Shown here: positions 48,240 to 56,359 of the stretch, piece after piece | Position numbering within the stretch: the first letter of the stretch is position 1 | How the letters are laid out: each line of letters begins with the position of its first letter | Assembly: GCA_021786095.1 (NCBI GenBank) | Contig: JAJYNX010000071.1 | Span: forward strand, 1-64,000 | DNA from: Actinomycetes bacterium | GTDB lineage: Bacteria; Actinomycetota; Acidimicrobiia; Acidimicrobiales; RAAP-2 | Reading direction: 5' to 3' | Length of the DNA: 64,000 nucleotides | Translations under genes and position numbers: made by a program | The notes under the pieces: model-generated | Database searches by the model: none | What the model was told of the DNA's origin: nothing | What the model saw: the letters and a program-made list of their open reading frames with translations, nothing else

Positions 48240-48454
48240 TCGAGGGCGTGATCGAGGAGTTCGACGCGTGGCGCGGTGTGGGCGTCGTGCGCGATCGTGG
48301 GGGCGAGCGTCTGTTCTTCCACTGCGTGGAGATCGCCGACGCCAGCCGCTCGATCGAGCCGGGCACGCTGGTGCGGGCTCGGCGCGCGGCCGGTCAGCGC
48401 GGTGACGACGAGGCGCGTATGGTCACACCACGGTCCGCGGACGTTGTAGTTTAG
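48236..48454 (+). CDS. Cold-shock-domain-like small protein
   Basis: A 72-residue protein resembling the actinobacterial cold-shock-like group: EGVIEEFDAWRGVGVVRDRGG, then RLFFHCVEIADASRSIEPGTLVRARR, matching the beta-strands and RNP-like FFHC motif. It probably binds single-stranded nucleic acid. Coupled to ribH by GTGA. Not a canonical CspA, which has KWFN and FVH motifs. Confidence 0.75.
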   Translation: MIEGVIEEFDAWRGVGVVRDRGGERLFFHCVEIADASRSIEPGTLVRARRAAGQRGDDEARMVTPRSADVVV

Positions 48455-48461
48455 GTCCACT

Positions 48462-48548
48462 ATGGCCGTACTGGGGGGTAACGCGTTCGCGAGGTGGCGC
48501 GTCACGTGTCGTGGGCCGTTCGGGGCGCGCCGCGGAGCACACGTGTGA
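48462..48548 (+). CDS. Possible 28-codon upstream ORF coupled to livG
   Basis: ATG follows a TTAGGT or TAGTTT -10-like sequence by a few bases. The frame ends in TGA within a GTGA overlap with the livG GTG, the junction type used throughout the window. The peptide (MAVLGGNAFARWRV...) shows no known feature. It may be a leader peptide that couples translation to the transporter genes, or a chance frame. Confidence 0.35.
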   Translation: MAVLGGNAFARWRVTCRGPFGARRGAHV

Positions 48549-49324
48549 CGGGACCGTCATCGACGACACCCCTGTTGGCGCTCGAGGGCGTCTCGGTGCG
48601 CTTCGGGGGGCTGCAGGCGCTGCGTGACGTGTCCTTCGCGGTGTCCCCGGGAGAGATCGTGGGGCTCATCGGACCCAACGGCGCCGGCAAGACCACGGCG
48701 TTCAACGTCGCTTGCGGCTTCGTGCGTCCGACGAGCGGACGGGTGGTCCTGCCCGCGGCCGGCGTGATCAGTCCGCGCGCCACCCAACTGGCGCGCGCCG
48801 GGGTGGCGCGAACGCTCCAAGGCGTGGGGCTCTTCCCTCACGTCACGGTCCTCGAGAACGTCATGGCTGGTGGACAGATACGTCCCGGCGGGGGATTCGT
48901 GGCCGGTCTCCTGGGTCTACCGCGCTCGGTGCGCGCCGAGCGCCAGCTGCGCCACGACGCCGCGGCGATGCTCGAGCGCCTGGGGGTGGCCAGCTTCGCC
49001 GCGGCGCTGCCCGGCTCGATCCCCTACGGAGTGGCGAAGAAGGTGTCGGTGGCTCGGGCGCTGATGTGCGAGCCTTCCCTGCTGCTGCTCGATGAGCCGG
49101 CGTCGGGGCTCGACGAGGCGGAACTGAGCGACTTCGCGTCGCTGATTCGCGACTTGCGCGCGACCATGGGGGTGCTGCTGGTGGAGCACGACATGGAGTT
49201 CGTGATGCCTCTCGTGGACCGGCTGGTCGTGCTCGACTTCGGTCAGGTCATCGCGAGTGGGACGCCGGGCGAGGTGCGCGTGCACGAGGCCGTGATCGCC
49301 GCCTACCTGGGGGTGGAGGAGTGA
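48545..49324 (+). CDS. livG: Branched-chain amino acid-type ABC transporter ATPase LivG
   Basis: First ATPase of a five-gene liv-type importer. Walker A GPNGAGKT, Walker B LLLLDEPASGLDEAE and switch histidine VEHDME are normal; the signature region is IPYGVAKKVSVARAL, one of the LivG variants. 259 residues from GTG at 48545, which has GGAG seven bases upstream; GTG at 48494 is the alternative. Order livG-livF-livH-livM-livK with GTGA or TGATG overlaps. Substrate could also be urea or amides. Confidence 0.86.
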   Translation: MTGPSSTTPLLALEGVSVRFGGLQALRDVSFAVSPGEIVGLIGPNGAGKTTAFNVACGFVRPTSGRVVLPAAGVISPRATQLARAGVARTLQGVGLFPHVTVLENVMAGGQIRPGGGFVAGLLGLPRSVRAERQLRHDAAAMLERLGVASFAAALPGSIPYGVAKKVSVARALMCEPSLLLLDEPASGLDEAELSDFASLIRDLRATMGVLLVEHDMEFVMPLVDRLVVLDFGQVIASGTPGEVRVHEAVIAAYLGVEE

Positions 49325-50028
49325 TCGTCGTCGAGAACCTCTCGGTCTCCTACGGCGCCGTGCGCGCACTGCAGTCGGTGTCCTTCGAGGCGCCGTCGGG
49401 TGAGATCACGGCGGTTCTCGGAGCGAACGGCGCTGGCAAGACGACCCTACTGCGCACGATCAGCGGCCTCGTGACCCCGCTGTCGGGTACCGTCCGCAAG
49501 GACGGTGACCTGCTCAGCGGCCGCAAGACCGAGGACATCGTGCGCCTCGGCGTCGCGCACGTGCCCGAGGGCCGCGGCGTGATCGCGGAGTTCACGGTCG
49601 AGGAGAACCTACGACTGGGATTCATGATCGCGCGGGGGTCGCTGGCCGACGCACTGGACGAGCAGTACGCGATCTTTCCGGTGCTGGGGGAGCGGCGCCG
49701 TCAGGCCGCCGCCACGTTGTCGGGAGGCGAGCGCCAGATGCTCGCGATGGCGCGCGCCCTGATCGCCCGGCCTCGCGTGCTGCTGCTGGACGAGCCGTCG
49801 CTGGGTCTGGCGCCACTGGTCACGGCGCAACTGATGCAGCAGATCCGCGAGTTGTGCGCGAGGGAGAATCTGACGGTGGTGCTGGTCGAGCAGAACGCGA
49901 CGTCGGCGTTGCGTATCGCCCAGCGCGCCGTAGTCCTGCGGGTCGGGGTCGTGGTCGCCAACGACACCGCCGCGGCCGTGCGCGACGACGAGAACTTGCG
50001 CCAGTACTACCTGGGGATGGTGGAGTGA
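49321..50028 (+). CDS. livF: Branched-chain amino acid-type ABC transporter ATPase LivF
   Basis: Second ATPase of the importer. Walker A GANGAGKT, signature LSGGERQM, Walker B VLLLDEPSLGLAP and the LivF-specific HVPEGRGVIAEFTVEENL are all present. 235 residues, the usual size. GTGA overlap with livG and TGATG overlap with livH. Confidence 0.9.
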   Translation: MIVVENLSVSYGAVRALQSVSFEAPSGEITAVLGANGAGKTTLLRTISGLVTPLSGTVRKDGDLLSGRKTEDIVRLGVAHVPEGRGVIAEFTVEENLRLGFMIARGSLADALDEQYAIFPVLGERRRQAAATLSGGERQMLAMARALIARPRVLLLDEPSLGLAPLVTAQLMQQIRELCARENLTVVLVEQNATSALRIAQRAVVLRVGVVVANDTAAAVRDDENLRQYYLGMVE

Positions 50029-50927
50029 TGGATTCGTTTCTGACGTCGCGCAACGTGTCCGACCTGCTCGGCGGGGTGACCAGCGGGGTCATCTACGCGC
50101 TGGTCGCCCTCAGCCTGGTGCTGATCTGGCGCTCGACGAGGATGCTCAACTTCGCCCAGGGCGCGATGGCGGTCTTCGCCACCTACATCGGCTTCGCCAT
50201 CCTCGCCCCCTCGACCAATTACTGGGTGTCGATGGCCGTGGCGATTCTGGCGGGTCTGGTGCTGGGCGGCGTCACCGAGCGGGTGCTGGTGCGTCCCCTG
50301 TACGGCAAGCCCGAGATCAACCCGATCGTGGCGATGGTCGGGCTGCTGCTGGTACTCGAGTCCATCGCCGCAGCGATCTGGTCCACCTCCTCTCGGGCGC
50401 TGGCGACGCCCTTCTCCATCGTGGACTGGCAGTTGAACCACAAGCCGGTGGCCCTGTCACCCTTCGCCCTCTACGAGATCATCACCTCCCTCGTGGTGAT
50501 GGCCATCGTGGCCGGGCTCTTCCAGTACACGAAGTTGGGGCTGCAGCTGCGCGCGGCGGCTCTGGCTCCGGAGGTGTCACGGCTGCTGGGGGTTCGCGTG
50601 GGCCGCATGCTCACGGTGGGGTGGATGCTCTCGACGGCGGTGGGCGCGGTGACCGCGGTGCTGGTGGCGTCGAACTTCTTCACGGGTCTGACCCCGAGCG
50701 GCATGGACGGGGTGTTCGCGTTCGGCTTCATCGCCGCCGCCATCGGCGGTCTCGACAGCCCGGTGGGGGCGATGGTGTCGGGCCTCGCCCTGGGTGTGGT
50801 GTTCCAGTTCGTGGGGGACTACGTGAACTCCAACGCGATCATCCTCGTCGCACTGGCGATGCTGATCGTCTCGCTCATGGTGCGCCCCAACGGGATCTTC
50901 ACCCGTAGCGCCCAGCGGAGGGTGTGA
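50028..50927 (+). CDS. livH: Branched-chain amino acid-type ABC transporter permease LivH
   Basis: Inner-membrane permease with about eight helices in 299 residues. Family features: GVIYALVALSLVLIWRSTRMLNFAQGAM near the start and AAAIGGLDSPVGAMVSGL near the end. The ATG at 50028 (TGATG with livF) replaces the ORF-track start inside livF. Pairs with LivM. Confidence 0.9.
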   Translation: MDSFLTSRNVSDLLGGVTSGVIYALVALSLVLIWRSTRMLNFAQGAMAVFATYIGFAILAPSTNYWVSMAVAILAGLVLGGVTERVLVRPLYGKPEINPIVAMVGLLLVLESIAAAIWSTSSRALATPFSIVDWQLNHKPVALSPFALYEIITSLVVMAIVAGLFQYTKLGLQLRAAALAPEVSRLLGVRVGRMLTVGWMLSTAVGAVTAVLVASNFFTGLTPSGMDGVFAFGFIAAAIGGLDSPVGAMVSGLALGVVFQFVGDYVNSNAIILVALAMLIVSLMVRPNGIFTRSAQRRV

Positions 50928-52117
50928 TGGCGCGCGTGGTGGGGTCTCGTCTGGGAGTGGGTCTGGCCCTCAGCGTGGTGGCGGTCGTGATCGTGGCGCT
51001 GCTGAGCTCCTCGACGCGCCTGGCGGTGGCCCTGGGCCTCGGCGTGGCCGTGCTCGGCGTGGGGGCGACGCTGGTGAGCCTGCCGGCTGTGCGCCGCGAC
51101 CATCCCGTGGTGACCAGGGCGCTCATCAGTGTGGTCGTCGTCGACCTCGCCGTCGTGCTCACCTTCCGCGTCTCGGCGACATCGAACTCCAACGTGGCCA
51201 TCGGGGCCGCGATGGCCATCGTGCTGCTGGGCCTGTCCTTCCTGACCGGTTCGTCGGGGCAGATCTCGCTGGGCAACGGCGCCTTCATGGGAGTGGGCGC
51301 CTTCACCGTCGGGATCTGGGCGGATCACCACGCGACGACGCCACTGGTGGTGGTCCTCGTCCTGGCGACCGTGGCCGGGGCGCTGGTCGGGCTGGTCCTG
51401 GGCTTGCCGGCCACTCGCTTGCGCGGGCCCTACCTGGCCGGGATGACGCTGGCCTTCGCCGTGGCCTTTGGAGCGATCCTCAACGTCTTCAGCTCGTGGA
51501 CGGGCGGTGACTCGGGGCTGCAGTTGCCGTCGGCCGTGGTCGCCCCGCACTGGCTGGCCTCCTACTTCGGGCCGGGCGCGTCCACGTTAACCACCAGCAG
51601 CGCCTGGCTGGCCGATATCTCGATCGTGGTGACCGGGGTGGCGCTGTTCCTCATGGCCAACCTGTTCGCGAGTCGCACCGGGCGCGCGATGCGTCTGGTG
51701 CGCGACAACGACGTCGCCGCCGAGCTCGTGGGCGTCTCGTTGCCGCGCGCGCGCGTCGTCGCCTTCACCGTATCCGCGGCCTACGCCGCACTCGGTGGGG
51801 CGCTGTGGACGCTGGTCAACAACGCGGTGTCGCCGTCGACCTACGGATTCGTGCTGTCGATCACCATCCTTTCGCTCGTGGTCATCGGCGGTATCGGCAC
51901 CATTCCGGGTGCGATCATCGGGGGGATCATCTACGCCTTCTCCGCTGGTGCCATCTCGTGGCTGACCGCGCACCTGGGACTCAACCCCCAGGGCAACGTG
52001 GCGAGTCAGTTGGACGGCATCATCTTCGGCGGGCTGCTGGTCCTGACGATCGTCTTCGCGCCGATGGGCATCGCCGGACTCGTTCGTCACGGGTGGCGCC
52101 GGTGGCGTCGCGGCTGA
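50927..52117 (+). CDS. livM: Branched-chain amino acid-type ABC transporter permease LivM
   Basis: Second permease, 396 residues and about ten to eleven helices. The core SGQISLGNGAFMGVGAF and GGIGTIPGAIIGG motifs are typical of LivM; about 80 extra N-terminal residues add two or three helices. ATG at 50927 overlaps livH by one base; GTG one codon earlier is also possible. Ends 94 bp before livK, which has its own promoter. Confidence 0.88.
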   Translation: MARVVGSRLGVGLALSVVAVVIVALLSSSTRLAVALGLGVAVLGVGATLVSLPAVRRDHPVVTRALISVVVVDLAVVLTFRVSATSNSNVAIGAAMAIVLLGLSFLTGSSGQISLGNGAFMGVGAFTVGIWADHHATTPLVVVLVLATVAGALVGLVLGLPATRLRGPYLAGMTLAFAVAFGAILNVFSSWTGGDSGLQLPSAVVAPHWLASYFGPGASTLTTSSAWLADISIVVTGVALFLMANLFASRTGRAMRLVRDNDVAAELVGVSLPRARVVAFTVSAAYAALGGALWTLVNNAVSPSTYGFVLSITILSLVVIGGIGTIPGAIIGGIIYAFSAGAISWLTAHLGLNPQGNVASQLDGIIFGGLLVLTIVFAPMGIAGLVRHGWRRWRRG

Positions 52118-52124
52118 GAGCCGC
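52110..52124 (+). terminator. Small hairpin at the livM stop codon
   Basis: GCGGCT-GAG-AGCCGC forms a 6 bp stem spanning the livM TGA, with no T-run. It could weakly attenuate transcription between livM and livK. Confidence 0.25.
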
Positions 52125-52138
52125 CGCGTCGTGGTGAC

Positions 52139-52167
52139 TTGCAACGCCTGGTGCCAGGGTCTACTGT
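52139..52167 (+). promoter_or_regulatory. Promoter of livK (TTGCAA-17-TACTGT)
   Basis: A -35 hexamer TTGCAA and a -10 TACTGT are separated by exactly 17 bases, the clearest two-part promoter in the window. It gives a leader of about 38 bases and lets the binding protein be made in excess over the membrane parts. Confidence 0.6.
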
Positions 52168-52211
52168 CACTGCGCACGGACTTACCCGTGAGTTAGAGAG
52201 TGGGGGATGCT

Positions 52212-53549
52212 ATGGGAGTTAGTCGGATGCGGCGCATGGCCGCGGGGGTGGCCGCGCTGACCGCGGTAGCCAGCGCGGCGACGCTGACGGGAACGGTGGC
52301 CGCGCAGGCGGCCCCCGCGACGCCCGGGGTGACCCCGAGTCAGGTGACCATTGGTGCCACCGTGCCGCTCACGGGGATCGCGGCTACCGGCTACAGCGAG
52401 GTCGCCAAGGCCGCCAACGCGGTGTTCTCGTGGGTGAACCACCACGGTGGGGTCAACGGGCGCCGGATCAACTACATCATCAAGGACGACTGCTACGGCA
52501 CGCCGGGCTTCGGGTGCACCGGCAATCCCAACACGGTGCAGCTGACCAAGGATCTGATCCAGACGCCGGTGTTCGCGACCGTGGGATCGCTGGGTACGCC
52601 GACTCAGGACTCGGTGCGCGCGCTACTCAAGAGCGCGGGCGTCCCACAGCTGTTCGTCAACTCCGGGTCCAAGGACTGGAACAACGCCAAGCAGTACCCG
52701 GGGCTGTTCGGCTGGCAGACCAGCTACACCGTGGAGAGCAAGATCATCGGCACGTACCTGAAGGCCCACTACGCGGGCCAGAAGATCTGCTTCCTGGGCC
52801 AGAACGACGACTTCGGCGCCAACGGCCTGCTGGGCCTGCGTGACGTGGGGATCAACCCGACCGACGTGGCGATGTACGACGTTGCAGGCCTGGTGACGGG
52901 CGGCGCGGGGTACTTCACGCCCTTCATCCAGAAGTTCCAGAGCGACGGCTGCACGGTGGTCTACCTCGACACGATCCCCCAGGCCACGGACGCGGCCCTG
53001 GGCAACGCCGAGGCGCTCAGCTACAAGCCGCTGTGGGCGATCTCCAGCGTCGGGGCCGACCCGACCACGGTGGGGCTCGCCTTCGCGGGCAAGCCGGACC
53101 CCGAGGTCGGCGCCATCTCCTTCAGCTACCTCCCGGCGTCGACGGCCGCGAACCAGTGGCGCTCGTGGATGCGCAAGATCCTGTCGGCCGACAAGACGGA
53201 CTTCCCGAACTTCACGGCCACGACGCCGCTGGACGGCAACATGGCCTACGGCATCGGCTGGGGCGTGGCCTTCGTGGAGACCCTGAAGGCGGCCGGGCGC
53301 AACTTCACGCGCGCGAGCTTCCTGCACACGCTGATGACGACCACGCTGCAGACGCCGGCGCTGGTGCCGCTCAAGTACTCGCCGACCAACCACCAGGGGC
53401 TGACCGGCGGCTACATCGTCAAGGTCTCCGGGCCCACGGCGACCTCGGTGCTGGACCCGACGGTGTTCACCACCGGGCCGACCAAGGCGAGCAAGCTGGT
53501 GCGGGCCAAGGTCCTGAGCACGCGGGTTCCCGCCTGGCTCATCAACTGA
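52212..53549 (+). CDS. livK: Branched-chain amino acid-type substrate-binding protein
   Basis: Secreted receptor of the liv importer (Peripla_BP_6 family). Signal peptide of about 36 residues (RRMAAGVAALTAVASAATL ... AQAA), no lipobox. The mature protein has the family's start VTIGATVPLTGIAATGYSE and four cysteines early on (DDCYG, FGCTG and later), which may form disulfides. 445 residues. ATG at 52212 is preferred to GTG at 52200 because TGGGGGA lies just upstream. Ligand is not determined; it could be an amino acid or another small amide. Confidence 0.86.
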   Translation: MGVSRMRRMAAGVAALTAVASAATLTGTVAAQAAPATPGVTPSQVTIGATVPLTGIAATGYSEVAKAANAVFSWVNHHGGVNGRRINYIIKDDCYGTPGFGCTGNPNTVQLTKDLIQTPVFATVGSLGTPTQDSVRALLKSAGVPQLFVNSGSKDWNNAKQYPGLFGWQTSYTVESKIIGTYLKAHYAGQKICFLGQNDDFGANGLLGLRDVGINPTDVAMYDVAGLVTGGAGYFTPFIQKFQSDGCTVVYLDTIPQATDAALGNAEALSYKPLWAISSVGADPTTVGLAFAGKPDPEVGAISFSYLPASTAANQWRSWMRKILSADKTDFPNFTATTPLDGNMAYGIGWGVAFVETLKAAGRNFTRASFLHTLMTTTLQTPALVPLKYSPTNHQGLTGGYIVKVSGPTATSVLDPTVFTTGPTKASKLVRAKVLSTRVPAWLIN

Positions 53550-53553
53550 CGTG

Positions 53554-53591
53554 CCGACGACGGCGGCGGGCTTGCCCGCCGCCGTCGTCGG
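53554..53591 (+). terminator. Perfect 17 bp hairpin after livK
   Basis: CCGACGACGGCGGCGGG, loop CTTG, then the exact complement. It lies four bases after the livK stop and before the convergent DUF1844 gene. There is no T-run, as is common for GC-rich actinobacterial terminators; it could act in both directions. Confidence 0.7.
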
Positions 53592-53637
53592 ACGAGTCGA
53601 GGTTGAGTCGGCTCGCGCGGCGTTGGTTCGACGGGCG

Positions 53638-53946
53638 TCAGTCCGGCGCGGTGGCGTCGGGAGCCGGCGCGGCGGGCGCGGGTGCGCTCGCGGCGCGCAC
53701 GTAGACCTGCTGCACTTCAGCCAGGGCCTGGCGGTAGAGGTCGCGGTGCTCGCCGAGCCGCTCGCCGCCGGCCGTGATCATCGCCGCGACGACGTCGATC
53801 GTGACCTGTGCCGCGGGCAACTGGGGGGGCTCGGCGGCGAGGTGGATCGCCGCCAACTGGAGCAGGTGCAGGATGTGGTTTCCCAGGACGACGTCGACGG
53901 GCGTCGTGCGCAGGATGTCCTTCTCGTCGTCGGTGGCGTCGCTCAC
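53638..53946 (-). CDS. DUF1844-family protein
   Basis: A 102-residue soluble helical protein; VDVVLGNHILHLLQLAAIHLA followed by QVTIDVVAAMITAGGERLGEH matches the DUF1844 pattern found next to infC in other actinobacteria. Function unknown. GTG at 53946 has TACCCT six bases upstream, which rejects the longer ORF-track start. Ala/Pro-rich C-terminal tail. Divergent from infC. Confidence 0.72.
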   Translation of the reverse strand: MSDATDDEKDILRTTPVDVVLGNHILHLLQLAAIHLAAEPPQLPAAQVTIDVVAAMITAGGERLGEHRDLYRQALAEVQQVYVRAASAPAPAAPAPDATAPD

Positions 53947-53952
53947 GGCTCC

Positions 53953-53958
53953 AGGGTA
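53953..53958 (-). promoter_or_regulatory. -10 box of the DUF1844 gene (leaderless)
   Basis: Minus-strand TACCCT is followed by six bases (ggagcc) and the GTG start. Confidence 0.55.
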
Positions 53959-53992
53959 GCGGGCAGGACGAGGCTGATTCGACGGAGGTTTT

Positions 53993-54034
53993 CCACTCAG
54001 CGGTGGCCCTGGGAGGGGAGCCACCGCTGAGTGG
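53993..54034. repeat. 15 bp perfect inverted repeat in the DUF1844-infC divergent region
   Basis: CCACTCAGCGGTGGC and its exact complement are separated by 12 bases. It lies about 45 bp upstream of the DUF1844 start and far from either stop codon, so it is not placed as a terminator of these genes. It could be an operator, an RNA hairpin, or the terminator of an unseen transcript. Confidence 0.6.
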
Positions 54035-54156
54035 CGGAGTGGCTAGGACAAACCGTGATGCGGGCGCGATCGGCGGGAGGGACCGATCGTGATTCGCGGC
54101 GTCGGGTCTAGCGGCACGGGGTCCACCGTACGACGGTCGGCTAAAGCGGGGGCAGT

Positions 54157-54178
54157 GAGTGGGTAAGGAGTGGGTAAG
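54157..54178 (+). repeat. Tandem 11 bp repeat GAGTGGGTAAG x2 before the infC promoter
   Basis: Two exact adjacent copies, in helical phase, end 19 bases before the TAACCT box of infC. They overlap the expected -35 region, so an activator or repressor site is plausible. Confidence 0.55.
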
Positions 54179-54197
54179 AGTCCCGTCCGCCGCCTGC

Positions 54198-54203
54198 TAA
54201 CCT
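54198..54203 (+). promoter_or_regulatory. -10 box of the infC operon
   Basis: TAACCT would start transcription near 54210 and give a leader of roughly 128 bases before the infC start, longer than for most genes here and able to form GC-rich hairpins (GGCCGG/CCGGCC). Confidence 0.45.
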
Positions 54204-54337
54204 GGCCCGAGTACACAGCAAGTGAGGTTGGCGAGGCCGGCCTCCACCCGGCCGCGAGACGTGCGTCGGGTTTCAGGAGTTTGCGCCCCGCTTGCCGTGG
54301 TGACGTGTTGAGCGTCGCGAGGAGCAAGGAGAGGGAT

Positions 54338-54946
54338 ATCGCAACAGTGCCGGGAGACCACCGGGTCAACGATCGCATCCGCGTCGAGACGATTCGACTG
54401 ATCGACGAGGAGGGGAATCAGCGCGGCGTCATGGCGACGCGTGAGGCGCTGGCGATGGCTCGGAGCCTTGATCTGGACCTGGTCGAGATCGCGCCGACGG
54501 CGAGCCCGCCGGTTTGTCGCATCATGGACTACGGAAAGTTCAAGTTCGATGAGGCCCAGAAGGCCAAGGAGTCGCGGCGCAAGTCGGTCAACGTCGGGGT
54601 GAAGGAGATGAAGTATCGCCCCAAGATCGGCCCGGGTGACTTCGACACCAAGACGCGACTCGTGGAGAAGTTCCTTGGCGAGGGACACAAGGTGAAGATC
54701 ACGATCATGTTCCGCGGGCGCGAGTCGGCCCACCCCGAGCTCGGTCGCAAGATCCTCGATCGCCTCGTGGAGCGGTTGGGCGACACGGCGAAGGTCGAGT
54801 CGTCCGCGAAGCTCGATGGACGCAACATGACGATGGTTCTCGGCCCGGATCGACGAGTGAAGGCGAAGAGTACGGAAGACGGTGGCCCCGGGGCGGCGAG
54901 CGACACGCCGACGGAGCCGGCGATCACAACACACGAGGAGGGCTGA
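54338..54946 (+). CDS. infC: Translation initiation factor IF-3 with probable AUC start
   Basis: IF-3 checks start-codon pairing on the 30S subunit. The protein begins near PGDHRVNDRIRVETIRLID and contains PVCRIMDYGKFKFDEAQKAKE, KEMKYRPKIGPGDFDTK and KVKITIMFRGRE. The best-placed ribosome binding site AAGGAG is followed, six bases later, by ATC, giving 202 residues. IF-3 genes often use AUU or AUC so that IF-3 limits its own synthesis. GTG at 54347 is the alternative; the ORF-track start at 54170 overlaps the promoter. Acidic 40-residue tail. Operon infC-rpmI-rplT. Confidence 0.9.
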   Translation: MATVPGDHRVNDRIRVETIRLIDEEGNQRGVMATREALAMARSLDLDLVEIAPTASPPVCRIMDYGKFKFDEAQKAKESRRKSVNVGVKEMKYRPKIGPGDFDTKTRLVEKFLGEGHKVKITIMFRGRESAHPELGRKILDRLVERLGDTAKVESSAKLDGRNMTMVLGPDRRVKAKSTEDGGPGAASDTPTEPAITTHEEG

Positions 54947-54947
54947 G

Positions 54948-55142
54948 ATGCCGAAGATGAAGACGGACAGTGGCGCGAAGAAGCGCATCAAGGTGACGGG
55001 AACGGGTCGGCTGCGTCGACGTAAGGCGTTCCGCGGTCACATCATGGAGAAGAAGTCGTCGGTGCGCGCCCGCCGCCTCGGTCGCGAGACGGACATCTCG
55101 CCGGGGATCGAGAAGCGCGTCAAGAAGATGTTGGGTCTGTAG
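54948..55142 (+). CDS. rpmI: Ribosomal protein L35
   Basis: A 64-residue basic protein of the large ribosomal subunit. The N-terminus [20 protein letters not shown] and the [15 protein letters not shown] segment are typical. ATG follows GAGGAGG; the infC stop is one base upstream. The ORF-track start at 54882 is inside infC. Confidence 0.95.
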   Translation: MPKMKTDSGAKKRIKVTGTGRLRRRKAFRGHIMEKKSSVRARRLGRETDISPGIEKRVKKMLGL

Positions 55143-55168
55143 AGAGTCGATCGAGGAGAGAAGCAGTC

Positions 55169-55528
55169 ATGGCACGCGTCAAGAGGGCGGTGAACGCCAA
55201 GAAGCACCACAAGGCGGTACTCGAGGAGGCCAAGGGCTACTACGGCGACCGCAGCCGTACGTTCCGCGCGGCCAATCAGGCCGTCCAGCACTCGGGGGTC
55301 TACGCCTACCGTGACCGGCGAGCGCGCAAGGGTGAGTTCCGCAAGCTGTGGATCCAGCGCATCAATGCGGGCACACGCGCACACGGGGTGAGCTACAGCC
55401 GCTTCATCGCGGGCCTGCGCGAGGCGGGTATCGAGGTGGATCGGCGAGTGCTCGCGGATCTGGCGGTCAACGACGAGGCGGCCTTCGCCGCCCTGGTCAG
55501 CCAGGCCAGCGCCGCTCTGTCGAAGTAG
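55169..55528 (+). CDS. rplT: Ribosomal protein L20
   Basis: A 119-residue rRNA-binding protein needed for early 50S assembly. [26 protein letters not shown], the Arg-rich middle and [23 protein letters not shown] are highly conserved. GAGGAGAGAAGC precedes the ATG. In other bacteria L20 represses this operon; no such site could be confirmed here. Confidence 0.96.
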   Translation: MARVKRAVNAKKHHKAVLEEAKGYYGDRSRTFRAANQAVQHSGVYAYRDRRARKGEFRKLWIQRINAGTRAHGVSYSRFIAGLREAGIEVDRRVLADLAVNDEAAFAALVSQASAALSK

Positions 55529-55531
55529 GCC

Positions 55532-56359
55532 GTGGCGGCGTCGCTGGGCGCATCGCACGCGCACGTGCGGCGACTGCGCCGGCTCGCACGACACCGGGAG
55601 GATCGTTGGGAGCAGGGCGCGTGCGTGCTCGAGGGCCCCGACCTGGTGTCGGCCGCCCTGGAGCACGGGCACGCCCTCGAGGCGCTGTTCGTCGCCAGCG
55701 GACGGCGTGAGCTCTACGCGGAACTGATTCAGCGCGCGGCGGTCCACGCCACGCCGGTCTTCGACGTTGACCCTGCGGTGCTGGCGCGCGTGGCGCCTGC
55801 GGTCACCCCCCAGCCGCTGGTGGCCATCGCGACCTGGCCGCTGGTGGCGCTGGACGACGTCGTGATGTCCGGTCTCGTCCTGGTGGTGCACGACCTGCGC
55901 GATCCCGGCAACGCGGGCACGATCATTCGGTCCGCCGACGCCGCAGGCGCACGCGGCGTGGTGTTCAGCGGGGACAGCGTCGATCCCACGAATCCCAAGG
56001 TGTTGCGCGCCAGCGCCGGGTCGATCTTCCACGTCCCCGTGGCGGTGGCCCCACTCGCGGCGACGCTGGCCCGCGCGCGCGGTGCCGGGGCGCGGACCTG
56101 GGCCACGGTGGTACGCGGCGGAACCGAGTTGCGTGACGTACCCTTCACCTCTCCGACCCTGGTAGTGATCGGCAACGAATCCGCGGGTCTCGACGCGGCG
56201 TCGGTGGCGAGCTGCGATGACACGCTGAGCATCGCGATGGTCGGTCGTGCCGAGTCTCTCAACGCGGGCGTTGCCGCGTCGCTCGTCGCGTTCGCGGCAC
56301 AGTGGTGGCGCGCGGATCACGGTGACCCGCTGGCAGGTCGTAGCCTTACGGAGTTATGA
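55532..56359 (+). CDS. SpoU/TrmH-family RNA 2'-O-methyltransferase
   Basis: Trefoil-knot SAM-dependent methyltransferase acting on rRNA or tRNA ribose. Knot motifs: HDLRDPGNAGTIIRSADAAGA, VVIGNESAGLD and SIAMVGRAESLNAGVAASLV. An N-terminal substrate-binding domain (residues 1-95) precedes the catalytic part. 275 residues. In mycobacteria a tsnR-type gene occupies the same place after rplT. GTG begins three bases after the rplT stop and it overlaps pheS (ATGA). The exact RNA target is unknown. Confidence 0.85.
   Translation: MAASLGASHAHVRRLRRLARHREDRWEQGACVLEGPDLVSAALEHGHALEALFVASGRRELYAELIQRAAVHATPVFDVDPAVLARVAPAVTPQPLVAIATWPLVALDDVVMSGLVLVVHDLRDPGNAGTIIRSADAAGARGVVFSGDSVDPTNPKVLRASAGSIFHVPVAVAPLAATLARARGAGARTWATVVRGGTELRDVPFTSPTLVVIGNESAGLDAASVASCDDTLSIAMVGRAESLNAGVAASLVAFAAQWWRADHGDPLAGRSLTEL
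56341..56346 (+). promoter_or_regulatory. Possible -10 box of pheS
   Basis: TAGCCT lies nine bases before the pheS ATG within the end of the methyltransferase gene. Spacing is a little longer than in the leaderless set, leaving room for a GGAG. Confidence 0.4.

Noticed and set aside
53993-54034. Inverted repeat as insertion-sequence ends
   Set aside because: No transposase, no target duplication, and only 12 bases between the arms.
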